Below are positions 8,225 to 16,114 of a DNA stretch of 53,547 bases, in pieces (the first letter of the stretch is position 1; the number at the start of each line of letters is the position of its first letter). The stretch covers positions 1 to 53,547 of the forward strand of contig UCCS01000075.1 of assembly GCA_900470965.1 (NCBI GenBank), written 5' to 3'. Source of the stretch: Hyphomicrobiales bacterium (GTDB taxonomy: Bacteria; Pseudomonadota; Alphaproteobacteria; Rhizobiales; Rhizobiaceae). Made by a program: the position numbers and the translations under genes. The notes under the pieces are model-generated. The model did no database searches. It had not been told where the DNA came from and saw only the letters and a program-made list of their open reading frames with translations.

Positions 8225-8451
8225 CCGGGTAGTTCCATCCTCTGGTGCGTGTCGCTCTAGCATGCACCTTTTCATTGTCTTCACGCTCCCGTCGCAAATC
8301 AACACAGTGCACCGGGGCATGTTTTGATGCGGGGCACTGCGTCCTTTGTCAAGGAAGCGGTCCTACGAAGCTTTACCTTAAAATGCGGGAGGCCTGGCCG
8401 GCGGCCATCACGCCTTGCAGCGAGCAACTGTCGTTCCCATATTAGCGGTAC

Positions 8452-8506
8452 CCGGATGCTGCGTGTTGAGGTCCGGAGAGGTCGCTTGCATCAAGGACTT
8501 TGGAAT
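8452..8506 (+). promoter_or_regulatory. ROSE-type RNA thermometer in hsp20 leader
   Basis: The 3' hairpin 8481-8498 reads GUCGCUUGCAUCAAGGAC. GUC pairs with GAC and CUUG pairs with CAAG around a CAU loop, leaving one unpaired G in the UCGCU strand opposite the AAGGA Shine-Dalgarno sequence. A UYGCU strand with a bulged G facing the ribosome site is the hallmark of ROSE elements, which block translation of rhizobial small heat-shock genes at low temperature and melt on heating. A second stem upstream pairs CCGGA (8452-8456) with UCCGG (8472-8476). Further stems probably extend to about 8380. Structure was paired by hand; no folding energy was computed. Confidence 0.78.
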
Positions 8507-8932
8507 ATGAGCCGTATCACCCCTTTCGCCAGCCCGCTGCTTCTGGGCTTTGATGCCATGGAAAAGACGCTCGAGCGGATTTCCAAGGCGAGCGATGGTT
8601 ATCCACCCTATAATATCGAACGCATCGCCGCAGGCCACGACGCGCCTGAGCGGCTTCGCATTACGCTTGCCGTCGCCGGTTTCAGCGAAGAAGAGCTCGA
8701 TGTGTCGACCGAGGAAAACCAGCTTCTGATCCGTGGCCGGCAGATCGATCAGGGCGAGCGCGATTATCTCTATCGTGGCATTGCGGCGAGACAGTTCCAG
8801 CGGACTTTCGTTCTCGCGGATGGCATGCAGGTCTTAGGCGCAAGCCTCAAGAACGGTCTGCTCTCGGTGGATCTAATTCGCCCGGAACCGGCGCGCATGG
8901 TCAAGAAAATTAACATTTCGGTTTCACAGTAG
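8507..8932 (+). CDS. Small heat-shock protein Hsp20 (IbpA-like)
   Basis: This 141-residue alpha-crystallin-domain chaperone holds unfolding proteins for DnaK/ClpB. The start MSRITPFASPLLLGFDAMEKTLERI and the core YPPYNIERI...ERLRITLAVAGFSEEELDVSTEENQLLIRGRQ followed by RGIAARQFQRTFVLADGMQV are typical of rhizobial class A/B Hsp20 proteins. The C terminus ARMVKKINIS stands where an IXI-type motif is usually found. The ATG at 8507 follows the AAGGA that the ROSE hairpin sequesters, so heat control of translation is predicted. The reading frame is open further upstream, but that part is the RNA leader. The DUF1150 gene follows after 47 bases. Confidence 0.93.
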   Translation: MSRITPFASPLLLGFDAMEKTLERISKASDGYPPYNIERIAAGHDAPERLRITLAVAGFSEEELDVSTEENQLLIRGRQIDQGERDYLYRGIAARQFQRTFVLADGMQVLGASLKNGLLSVDLIRPEPARMVKKINISVSQ

Positions 8933-8934
8933 CA

Positions 8935-8955
8935 CAACGGTTTGTTGAACCGTTG
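8935..8955 (+). other. Intercistronic stem-loop between hsp20 and DUF1150 gene
   Basis: CAACGGTT (8935-8942) and AACCGTTG (8948-8955) form a perfect 8-bp stem with a TGTTG loop, three bases after the hsp20 stop. There is no T-tract, so it is more likely an mRNA-stabilising or attenuating hairpin than a full terminator. Confidence 0.5.
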
Positions 8956-8979
8956 GTCCCTTCTCTCGGAGGAACAGGA

Positions 8980-9237
8980 ATGTTGATGAAAGAAGCTACG
9001 TCGCGTCTGACCAAGTCCGAACTTGCCGGCATCGGCAATGGCGAGGTCGCCTATATCCGCAAAATACGCAATGAAGAGGTTGCCAAGTGCTTCCCCGAGG
9101 CGCCGGATATCGATCCAAGCGTTGATCTCTGGGCATTGTTCGGCGCTGATGGTACACCGATCCTGCTGACGGATAACCGCTCCAGCACCTTCTTCAAGGC
9201 TGCCGAAGACGAGCTGAAGACAGTCAGCCTGCATTGA
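8980..9237 (+). CDS. DUF1150 family small protein
   Basis: This 85-residue cytoplasmic protein has no signal or membrane segment. Its sequence (GNGEVAYIRKIRNEEVAKCFPEAPDID, then DLWALFGADGTPILLTDNR and a C-terminal AAEDELKTVSLH) matches the DUF1150 family as I know it, a family restricted to alphaproteobacteria and regularly found next to hsp20 genes. The function is unknown. I chose the ATG at 8980 because GGAGGAACAGGA directly precedes it. Co-transcription with the ROSE-controlled hsp20 suggests a heat-stress role. Confidence 0.85.
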   Translation: MLMKEATSRLTKSELAGIGNGEVAYIRKIRNEEVAKCFPEAPDIDPSVDLWALFGADGTPILLTDNRSSTFFKAAEDELKTVSLH

Positions 9238-9292
9238 TCACGACCGGACTGCCGCAAGGCCGACCGTCAGAATGCATGTGTGAAGAATGATA

Positions 9293-9331
9293 ATGGGCGA
9301 TGCGAGGGACTCATGCTAGTCCCTTGCCCAT
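9293..9331 (+). other. Long hairpin covering the start of the carbon-nitrogen hydrolase gene
   Basis: GCGAGGGACT (9302-9311) pairs with AGTCCCTTGC (9318-9327) around a CATGCT loop: ten pairs including one G-T. ATGG (9293-9296) can add four more pairs with CCAT (9328-9331), which overlaps the proposed ATG at 9330. It may be a terminator for the hsp20 unit without a T-tract, or a translational control element for the downstream gene. Confidence 0.55.
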
Positions 9332-10058
9332 GCGTATAGCCGCCTTCCAGCGTTTTCCCATTTTCGACGACACGGAGGCCGCGGCCGAAGTCATATTGAG
9401 CGACCTGCTCTGGGCCGATGCACATGGTGTCGATCTCGCTCTTTTTTCGGAATCCTACCTTCAGGGACATAGCTACCGGCAGCATCGCGTTGAACGACGG
9501 GCGCTCTCGCTTGACAGCCCTGCATTTCGTTCAATTCTGGAAAAGCTCGCGCCGACAAGGGCAACCGCCGTCATAGGCTGTTTCGAACGCCGTGGCGAAG
9601 CGGTCTTCAACAGTGCTGTCGTGATCGAAGCCGGCGTGCTGCGTGGCACCTATGCCAAGGCTTACCCCATCGAGAGCGGCTGTGCTCCGGGAACGGACTT
9701 CCCTGTCTGGAGCCGCGCCGGCCGCACCTTCGGCATCAATATCTGTAACGACACCAACTATCCCGATGCCGCTGACAGGCTCGTTGCACAGGGCGCGGAT
9801 CTGATCTGCTGCCCGATCAATATGGTACTGCGGCCTCTCAAGGCCGAGATCTGGCGCGAGGAATCACTGGAGCATATGCGCTCCTGCGCGCGGCGGACGA
9901 AGCGCTGGTACATGTGTTGCGACGCCGTAGGCGCAGTCGACGAAGGCCCAGACCGGTGGTTCGGCTATGGCTGCACAGCCATCATCGCGCCCGACGGCTC
10001 CGTCATCGGCCAAGCCGTCGAAGGCGTCGAGGATGTCGTGATGGCTGATCTGCCCTGA
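9330..10058 (+). CDS. Carbon-nitrogen hydrolase (nitrilase superfamily)
   Basis: This 242-residue enzyme has the nitrilase catalytic triad. The Glu lies in DLALFSESYLQGHS, the Lys in RGTYAKAYPIESG and the nucleophilic Cys in FGINICNDTNYPDAADRL, followed by the typical GADLICCPINM. Such enzymes hydrolyse amides, nitriles or N-carbamoyl compounds; the substrate is not evident. The start is uncertain. ATG 9330 (MRIAAFQRFP) gives the canonical nitrilase beginning but lies in a hairpin without a clear Shine-Dalgarno sequence, while ATG 9300 would add ten residues. It converges with trmB 20 bases away. Confidence 0.85.
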   Translation: MRIAAFQRFPIFDDTEAAAEVILSDLLWADAHGVDLALFSESYLQGHSYRQHRVERRALSLDSPAFRSILEKLAPTRATAVIGCFERRGEAVFNSAVVIEAGVLRGTYAKAYPIESGCAPGTDFPVWSRAGRTFGINICNDTNYPDAADRLVAQGADLICCPINMVLRPLKAEIWREESLEHMRSCARRTKRWYMCCDAVGAVDEGPDRWFGYGCTAIIAPDGSVIGQAVEGVEDVVMADLP

Positions 10059-10077
10059 AAGCTCACACCTAGGTAGG

Positions 10078-10779
10078 TCAGACACGCTTGAAGGTGAGAT
10101 AGGCCGAGGAGCGACCTTCGCGGCGAGCCTTGGCTTCATAGCGGGTGCTCGGCCAGCCCTCATAGGGCGTCAGCCAGTCGGCGGCATTCTGCGCCATCCA
10201 TTCGAAGCCGCCATGGTCGCGGCATTTCAGCAGCGTCCAGTTCACATAGGTGTCGATGTCTGAGGCGAAGCAGAACAGCCCGCCTGGCTTCAGCACCCGG
10301 TGAAAACGGTCGAGATTGGTCTTGGAGACGAAGCGACGCTTCCAGTGCTTCCGCTTCGGCCAGGGGTCCGGATAGAGCAGGTCGATCTGATCGAGGCAAT
10401 GATCGGGAAGCCAGTCGAGAAGCTGCGTCGCGTCATCGTTATAGACACGCACGTTGCGCACACCCGTTTCGTCGACGCGTGCAAGCAGCTTCTGCATGGA
10501 GTTTACAAAAGGCTCCACGCCAATAAAGCCCGTCGAAGGCGTTTCCAGCGCGCGGTGGATGAGATGTTCTCCACCGCCGAAGCCGATCTCCAGCCGCATT
10601 TTCTCGACCGGAACAGCGAAAATGTCCTTCGGCGGCTCCGGGGGAGCCGCCGAGAGATCGATGATGAATGCCGGAAGCAGTGTAGCAAGCCGATCGGCCT
10701 GCTGTTCACGCAGGGCTTTTCCCTTGCGGCGACCGAAAAACGCTTCGGTCGCCCGGCCCCGGCGTTCCATATCCGTCAT
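10078..10779 (-). CDS. trmB: tRNA (guanine-N7-)-methyltransferase
   Basis: This 233-residue SAM-dependent enzyme makes m7G46 in tRNA. Family motifs are RLEIGFGGGEHLIHRA (SAM binding), GFIGVEPFVNSMQKLLA, LDQIDLLYPDPWPKRKHWKRRFV (the PDPWPK active-site signature) and TRYEAKARREGR near the end. The start at 10779 (MTDMERRGRATEAFFGRRKGK) is fixed by its ATGA overlap with the metK stop (10776-10778), which implies translational coupling. Coupling a SAM-using tRNA enzyme to SAM synthetase is common in rhizobia. Confidence 0.95.
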   Translation of the reverse strand: MTDMERRGRATEAFFGRRKGKALREQQADRLATLLPAFIIDLSAAPPEPPKDIFAVPVEKMRLEIGFGGGEHLIHRALETPSTGFIGVEPFVNSMQKLLARVDETGVRNVRVYNDDATQLLDWLPDHCLDQIDLLYPDPWPKRKHWKRRFVSKTNLDRFHRVLKPGGLFCFASDIDTYVNWTLLKCRDHGGFEWMAQNAADWLTPYEGWPSTRYEAKARREGRSSAYLTFKRV

Positions 10780-12029
10780 GCAGCAGCCTTGGTCTTGACC
10801 GCGTCCTTGAGACCCTTCACGAGATCCGTGCGTTCCCAGGAGAACGAGCCGTCGCGGCCAGCCTTGCGGCCGAAATGGCCGTAAGCGGAGGTCTTGGCAT
10901 AGATCGGCTTGTTGAGGTCGAGGTGGCGGCGGATGCCCGACGGCGACAGGTCCATGTTCTGGCGGATCGCGGCTTCGACCTGATCTTCGGTCACAGCCTT
11001 GCCGGTGCCGTGCAGGTCGACATAGATCGACAGCGGCTGGGCAACACCGATGGCGTAGGAGAGCTGGATCGTGCAACGGTCGGCAAGGCCGGCAGCTACG
11101 ACGTTCTTGGCGAGGTAGCGGGCAGCATAGGCAGCCGAACGGTCGACCTTGGTCGTGTCCTTGCCGGAGAATGCGCCACCGCCATGCGGAGCAGCACCGC
11201 CATAGGTGTCGACGATGATCTTGCGGCCAGTGAGGCCGGCGTCACCATCCGGGCCGCCGATGACGAACTTGCCGGTGGGGTTGATGTACCACTTGCAATC
11301 GTCGGCGATCTTCAGGTCGCCGAGAGCTTCGCGGATATAGGGCTCGACGACGCTACGAACCTTCTTCGAATCCCAGCTGTCGTCCAGGTGCTGAGTGGAA
11401 AGAACGATCGAGGTGGCTTCAGCCGGCTTGCCGTCGACATAGCGTACGGTCACCTGGCTCTTGGCGTCGGGGCCGAGCTTGGCGACTTCGCCCTCACCCT
11501 TCTTGCGGGCGACAGCGAGCAGCTGAAGGATCTTGTGGGAATAGTAGATCGGCGCCGGCATGAGATCCGGCGTTTCCTTGCAGGCGTAGCCGAACATGAT
11601 GCCCTGGTCGCCGGCGCCTTCGTCGCCCTGCTGGTCGGCGGCGCTGTCCACGCCCTGGGCGATGTCGGCCGACTGCGAGTGCAGCAGCACATCGATCTTG
11701 GCCTTCTTCCAGTGGAAGCCGTCCTGTTCGTAACCGATGTCCTTGATGGCGCGACGAGCCGCAGCTTTGAACTTCGACGGGTTGATGACGTCCTTGCCGT
11801 CCTTGTCCTTCTTCATCAGGCTCGGCGGCAGGCGAACTTCACCGGCGATGACGACGCGGTTGGTCGTCGCGAGGGTTTCGCAGGCAATGCGCACGCCCCA
11901 CGGATTGATGCCGGTCTTTGCCGCTTCGCGGTAGACCAGATCGACGATCTCGTCGGAGATGCGGTCACACACCTTGTCCGGGTGACCTTCGGCAACAGAT
12001 TCGCTGGTAAAGAGATAGTTCGCGCGCAT
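10776..12029 (-). CDS. metK: S-adenosylmethionine synthetase
   Basis: This 417-residue enzyme makes SAM from methionine and ATP. It starts MRANYLFTSESVAEGHPDKVCD (the ATP-binding N-terminal motif) and includes GAGDQGIMFGYA (signature 1, about residue 136) and GGGAFSGKDTTKVDRSAAY (signature 2). The segment KKDKDGKDVINPSKFKAAARRA is an insertion usual in alphaproteobacterial MetK. It has its own promoter (12112-12140) with a leader of about 75 bases, lies after the praR terminator, and overlaps trmB by ATGA. Confidence 0.97.
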   Translation of the reverse strand: MRANYLFTSESVAEGHPDKVCDRISDEIVDLVYREAAKTGINPWGVRIACETLATTNRVVIAGEVRLPPSLMKKDKDGKDVINPSKFKAAARRAIKDIGYEQDGFHWKKAKIDVLLHSQSADIAQGVDSAADQQGDEGAGDQGIMFGYACKETPDLMPAPIYYSHKILQLLAVARKKGEGEVAKLGPDAKSQVTVRYVDGKPAEATSIVLSTQHLDDSWDSKKVRSVVEPYIREALGDLKIADDCKWYINPTGKFVIGGPDGDAGLTGRKIIVDTYGGAAPHGGGAFSGKDTTKVDRSAAYAARYLAKNVVAAGLADRCTIQLSYAIGVAQPLSIYVDLHGTGKAVTEDQVEAAIRQNMDLSPSGIRRHLDLNKPIYAKTSAYGHFGRKAGRDGSFSWERTDLVKGLKDAVKTKAAA

Positions 12030-12111
12030 TCCGGGATTCCCCTCAAAGAATAAAAGCGGTCTAGTAGGTACTCACTTCGTGCCCCGATGACAAGCACAGA
12101 AGGACATAAAT

Positions 12112-12140
12112 ATATCTTTATATCTGCGGCGAAATGACAA
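12112..12140 (-). promoter_or_regulatory. Putative sigma-70 promoter of metK
   Basis: On the minus strand TTGTCA (12135-12140) and AGATAT (12112-12117) are separated by exactly 17 bases, downstream of the praR terminator and about 80 bases before the metK ATG. The short leader contains a GGCACGAAGTGAG-type stretch, but I could not match it to any SAM riboswitch class. Confidence 0.55.
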
Positions 12141-12150
12141 ATTTTGCCCC

Positions 12151-12184
12151 AAAAATGCAAAAAGGCGGCCTTTTGAGCCGCCTT
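12151..12184 (-). terminator. Rho-independent terminator of praR
   Basis: AAGGCGGC (12162-12169) and GCCGCCTT (12177-12184) form an 8-bp stem with a CTCAAAA-type loop. On the minus strand it is followed by a T-rich tract (TTTTTGCATTTTT). It separates praR from metK. Confidence 0.85.
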
Positions 12185-12209
12185 AAGCTTTTCCGAGCGT
12201 GGGGGACGC

Positions 12210-12629
12210 TCAGTCGGAGTCGGCTTCCGCCGCCAGTGCCTTCACCAGTTCGACGACTTTGCGACGAACCTTGGGATCGGTGATCTTCACAAATGCGCGG
12301 TTGAGCTGGAGTCCTTCCGAAGAGGAGAGGAAATCGACGACGTAGTTCGAACTCGAGGCTTCCGACATGCCGGTCAAGGCACCGGAATGTTCGCCGGGAG
12401 CGTCTTCGAAGAAGAAGGAAACGGGAACGTTGAGGATGCTTGAAATGTTCTGGAGGCGGCTGGCACCAACGCGGTTGGTACCTTTCTCGTATTTCTGGAT
12501 TTGCTGAAAGGTGATGCCGAGGCTTTCGCCAAGCTTCTCCTGGCTCATGCCCAACATAGTACGGCGAAGCCGGATGCGGCTACCGACATGGATGTCGATA
12601 GGATTCGGCTTCTTCTTATTTTCAATCAT
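12210..12629 (-). CDS. praR: PraR/PhrR-like Cro/CI-type (Xre) regulator
   Basis: This 139-residue protein has an N-terminal HTH_3 domain (about residues 12-72: GSRIRLRRTMLGMSQEKLGE, then GITFQQIQKYEKGTNRVGAS) and a short acidic C-terminal region (FFFEDAPGEHSG...). The sequence, with its MIENKKKPNPIDIHVGSRIRLR start, matches my recollection of PraR/PhrR of rhizobia, a repressor linked to quorum sensing, biofilm formation and acid stress. The position between metK and lnt agrees. It has its own terminator. The upstream region (12630-12780) holds the small palindrome CGTTA-C-TAACG, which could be an operator. The exact symbol is recalled, not searched. Confidence 0.75.
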   Translation of the reverse strand: MIENKKKPNPIDIHVGSRIRLRRTMLGMSQEKLGESLGITFQQIQKYEKGTNRVGASRLQNISSILNVPVSFFFEDAPGEHSGALTGMSEASSSNYVVDFLSSSEGLQLNRAFVKITDPKVRRKVVELVKALAAEADSD

Positions 12630-12782
12630 GGTCGTGCCCTAGCAAAGAAAAATTCAACTCTGTTCTAACCGGCATGCCCTGACCTCATTCCGTAACGCCA
12701 CGTTGCAAGTCGCGATAACCCACCTTGAAGCATACGTTACTAACGCCGATTGCGACCACTATGCAATTTTAGGGGTTTTCGG

Positions 12783-14387
12783 TCAATTCAACCTGAAAAT
12801 AAAACCCCTGCGTGAAATTAGCGCAATGATCATCAGTAACGTTTCAGTCAACCAGAAGTACGTTTGGCGGGGGTGTGGGCTTCCCGTATTTTTTCCGAAT
12901 CCATCGAGAGTTGCATCAATAAAGCCCATTTCGTCCAATTTTAGACCTGAAACGATTTCGCCGCGCGCGTCTACAACCGCCGAAATTCCACTATTCGCAT
13001 CACGAATCAGCGGCAAACCGGTTTCAACCGCCCGTACGCGAGCCTGCTGAAAATGCTGGTAGGGACCCGGTGTTGAGCCGAACCAGCTGTCATTCGTGAT
13101 GTTGAGAATGGCGTTCGCTTGGCCGATGTCGCCGGTCATTTCGTCTGGGAAGATGATCTCGTAGCAGACGAGCGGATAGAATTTCAGCCCGCTCGGAAGC
13201 TCGAGCAGATGACGGCTGGCGGCCGCCGAAAAACCGCCCGGCATCTCCACCACATTCTGGATGCCGAGTTCGTTGAGCATGTCCTCGAAGGGAAGATATT
13301 CGCCGAAGGGAACGAGATGCACCTTGTCGGAGGCGGCGACGATCTGCCCCCGTCCGTCGATCACATAGATCGAGTTATAATAGCGGGTGGGATAGCCGGG
13401 GCCGAGTTCTTCAGCGCGCACCGCGCCTGCGATCAGGATCTGGTCGTCGTCGAGCGTATCGGCAATCCGCGTCAGCGCGTCCTTGTTGTCGGTGAGGATG
13501 AAGGGGATCGAGGTTTCCGGCCAGACGATGATGTCAGGTTTCTTGCCGCCTTCCTTGGGAGGCTCCGTCGAAAGCTTGAGATGTGTCTCGAAGATCGCCT
13601 CGCGATCCGCATCATTGTCCATCTTGACGGATTGATCGATCGCCGGCTGGACCAGGCGAACCACAGGCCGCTTGTCCTCGGGTAACGCCGCGGGCTTCGG
13701 CGTGAGATAAAGGATATAGGCGCCGTAACCGAGATGCGCCGCAAAGAGGATTGCCGCGAGGCTGACGCCGAGTTTCGCTCCCTGCCGCGTTCCGAGTAGG
13801 GCAGGGGCAGAAAAGACGAAGACCGAGAGAGCCGTCACCCCCATGGTGCCGATCACATGCGCGGACTGCATCATGACAGGCATGGGCATCATGGCGTAGC
13901 CGATGGCGTTCCACGGAAAACCGGTGAAGATGAAGCTGCGTACCCACTCAAGCAGGCCGAAGCTGGCAGCAAGTGCTGCAATTCGCCCCATGCCATCGGA
14001 CCAGAAGATACGGGCAAGCGCCGCAGCCAAGCCGTAGAAGATGGCAAGGCAGGCCGGAAGGCCGAGGATCGCGAGCGGCAAGGCCCAGGCAAACTCCTCT
14101 GAATCGATCAGCAGCGCATGCCCAACCCACCAGAGCCCCGCAACGAAGTAACCGAAGCCGAACAGCCAGCCCGTGGCAAATGCCGGCCAGAGCCTGCCGG
14201 GAAGGCTGCTTTCCGGCGAAGCGGCCACCCCGTCGATCAGCCAGACGAGCAGCGTGAAGGAAACGAACATCGCGGCGAAGAAGCCGATGGGAGGCAGCGC
14301 CAGGACGCCAAAGGCGCCTGCTGCGATCGCAAGCAATGACCGTTTGAAACCCCAGACGAGGATAATCCTGTCCGCAAGCCGCTCCAT
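12783..14387 (-). CDS. lnt: Apolipoprotein N-acyltransferase
   Basis: This 534-residue inner-membrane enzyme adds the third acyl chain to lipoproteins. The N-terminal half (residues 1-220) has six or more hydrophobic segments. The periplasmic nitrilase-like domain carries the triad: Glu in IVWPETSIPF, Lys in DKVHLVPFGEYLPFE, and Cys in YPLVCYEIIFPDE, followed by NITNDSWFG. A last membrane segment lies near the C terminus (QTYFWLTETLLMIIALISRRG). I chose ATG 14387 (MERLADRI), preceded by GGGAG, over an ATG at 14402. It lies downstream of the CorC-like gene in the same direction, as in many proteobacteria (ybeY-corC-lnt). Confidence 0.95.
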   Translation of the reverse strand: MERLADRIILVWGFKRSLLAIAAGAFGVLALPPIGFFAAMFVSFTLLVWLIDGVAASPESSLPGRLWPAFATGWLFGFGYFVAGLWWVGHALLIDSEEFAWALPLAILGLPACLAIFYGLAAALARIFWSDGMGRIAALAASFGLLEWVRSFIFTGFPWNAIGYAMMPMPVMMQSAHVIGTMGVTALSVFVFSAPALLGTRQGAKLGVSLAAILFAAHLGYGAYILYLTPKPAALPEDKRPVVRLVQPAIDQSVKMDNDADREAIFETHLKLSTEPPKEGGKKPDIIVWPETSIPFILTDNKDALTRIADTLDDDQILIAGAVRAEELGPGYPTRYYNSIYVIDGRGQIVAASDKVHLVPFGEYLPFEDMLNELGIQNVVEMPGGFSAAASRHLLELPSGLKFYPLVCYEIIFPDEMTGDIGQANAILNITNDSWFGSTPGPYQHFQQARVRAVETGLPLIRDANSGISAVVDARGEIVSGLKLDEMGFIDATLDGFGKNTGSPHPRQTYFWLTETLLMIIALISRRGFIFRLN

Positions 14388-14465
14388 GCGCACTCCCATC
14401 AAAGCCGCGAATCAATCCAATCGCAGTCTTTCAAAAAAGCGCGCGCTTGTCGTCTTACGGAAAGG

Positions 14466-15602
14466 TCAGTTTGCGGTCGATTCCGCCGACCGATCATCGT
14501 TTCCGTCGCCGATGGGCGGCCCGTCACCATCCGCCTTGGCGCGGCGGCGGATTGCCTGGCGCTTGCGCGTGATGCGCACTCGCTTGATGCGGCGCGGATC
14601 GGCATCGAGGATGTGGAATTCGAAATCCGACAGGGCCTGAACGACTTCTCCGCGCACGGGGATGCGCCCCAGTGCCGAGAAGATCAGGCCTCCCAGCGTA
14701 TCGACCTCATCAATCTGCTCGCTGATGTCGAAATCCGGACCAATGGCTTCGGCAATCTCCTCGAGCTCGACGCGGGCGTCGGCAACGAAGACATCCTCCG
14801 AAATGCGTTTGAACATGACTTCCTCATCGTCATGTTCGTCGTCGATATCGCCGATCACCATCTCCACAATATCTTCGTGCGAGGCGAGGCCGTCAGTGCC
14901 GCCATATTCGTCGATGACCAGCGCCATCTGTGTGCGGTTCACCTGCATGCGGCGCAGAAGATCGGATGCCAGCATGGAAGGCGGCACGAAGAGGATCTGT
15001 CTGATGATGCCGGTTTCGGCGAGCGTCTTCTGTAGGTCGACGCGTCCGAGATCGAAGTTCGGCTTGGCCGAGCGCGGCGCCTTCTGGATATTTTCCGGAG
15101 AGACCTCGATTGCGGGCGTGCTTGCCGCAGGCTTTGTGCCGCTGCGGCGCTTGTTGCGCGCCTGCTTGGCGACGTAGGAAAGAAGATCGCGGATATGCAC
15201 CATGCCGCGCGGGTCGTCGAGCGTTTCGGCATAGACCGGCATGCGCGAACGGCCGCTTTCCTCGAAGAGGATCATCAGTTCGCCGATCGTGATGTTCTGG
15301 TCGACCGCCTCGATATCGGCGCGCGGCACCATCACGTCGGCAACGCGCACTTCGCGGAAGCGCAGGATATTGTGGAGCATCGCCCGCTCGTCGGGCGAAA
15401 AGGCGTCGGCTGCAGCCGGGTCGGTCATCAGCGCGTCGGCGATGTCTTCGCGCAGGCGCGAGCCTTGTTGCGGTCTCAAGATGCGCGCGGCGCGTGACCA
15501 GAAGGATTGCGGTCGGTGTCGACTACTGCCACCCTCATCGGAAGAGGAGGATTGCTCGGAGTCCCTGGCGTCTGACGCCGGCTTCGTTGAAAAGTCGCTC
15601 AT
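14466..15602 (-). CDS. CorC/HlyC-family CBS-domain protein
   Basis: This 378-residue soluble protein has a disordered Ser/Glu-rich N terminus (1-35), then RVADVMVPRADIEAVDQ and two CBS motifs (about residues 85-145 and 200-265; MALVIDEYGGTDGLASHEDIVE is the conserved second one), and a C-terminal CorC_HlyC domain (GRIPVRGEVVQALSDFEFHILDADPRRIKRVRI). There is no DUF21 membrane domain, so it is CorC-type, not a full-length transporter. The family is linked to magnesium/cobalt efflux; older annotation calls it hemolysin. An insertion (ARNKRRSGTKPAASTPAIEV) separates the CBS repeats. Its ATG overlaps the ybeY stop as ATGA. Confidence 0.9.
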   Translation of the reverse strand: MSDFSTKPASDARDSEQSSSSDEGGSSRHRPQSFWSRAARILRPQQGSRLREDIADALMTDPAAADAFSPDERAMLHNILRFREVRVADVMVPRADIEAVDQNITIGELMILFEESGRSRMPVYAETLDDPRGMVHIRDLLSYVAKQARNKRRSGTKPAASTPAIEVSPENIQKAPRSAKPNFDLGRVDLQKTLAETGIIRQILFVPPSMLASDLLRRMQVNRTQMALVIDEYGGTDGLASHEDIVEMVIGDIDDEHDDEEVMFKRISEDVFVADARVELEEIAEAIGPDFDISEQIDEVDTLGGLIFSALGRIPVRGEVVQALSDFEFHILDADPRRIKRVRITRKRQAIRRRAKADGDGPPIGDGNDDRSAESTAN

Positions 15603-16114
15603 GGTTCCATTTTAAGGTCTTGACCCTCGTAGGGGTCAGATAGGCCGAGTACTGCCAAAATGCGAGTCTCCAGCCCCTCCATAATTTCGGCTTCGTCATT
15701 ATTCATATGGTCGTAGCCGAGCAGATGCAAGAAACCATGCACCATAAGATGGGTCAGATGATCGTCAAAGCTCTTTTCGAGCTCTTGCGCCTCGCGCTCG
15801 ACCGTTTCCAGGGCAATGATGATGTCGCCGAGCATCGGACCGGGCATTTTGCCGGGTTTGACCGGAAAGGCCGGAAACGACAGCACGTTGGTCGGCTTGT
15901 CCTTGCCGCGCCATTCCGCATTGATGTCCTGGATGGAGGCATCGTCGGTGAAGACGAGCGAAACTTCCGGCGGCATCTTCGGGAAGGGTTGCTGTTCCTC
16001 TTCCCGCAGGTAAGTGACAGCCGCACCCAACACGCGTTCGCCAAGAGCATGCAATACATCTTCGGCGGGCCAGCCCGTGTCCTCGATGCTGATCTGTATG
16101 TCGAGCTCGGCCAT
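15599..16114 (-). CDS. ybeY: Endoribonuclease YbeY (rRNA maturation factor)
   Basis: This 171-residue single-strand endoribonuclease is needed for 16S rRNA 3' processing and ribosome quality control. The zinc site HGFLHLLGYDH (HxxxHxxxxxH, about residues 130-140) is intact and preceded by LVFTDDASIQDINAEWRGKDKPTNVLSFP, the other conserved block. The start shares one base with the phoH stop, and its stop overlaps the next gene by ATGA, so phoH-ybeY-corC is a tightly coupled operon. Confidence 0.96.
   Translation of the reverse strand: MAELDIQISIEDTGWPAEDVLHALGERVLGAAVTYLREEEQQPFPKMPPEVSLVFTDDASIQDINAEWRGKDKPTNVLSFPAFPVKPGKMPGPMLGDIIIALETVEREAQELEKSFDDHLTHLMVHGFLHLLGYDHMNNDEAEIMEGLETRILAVLGLSDPYEGQDLKMEP

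Noticed and set aside
10875..12053. 392-residue plus-strand open frame opposite metK
   Set aside because: Antisense shadow of metK.
12030..12111. SAM riboswitch in the metK leader
   Set aside because: The leader of about 75 bases shows no match that I can defend to SAM-I, SAM-II, SAM/SAH or SAH consensus features.
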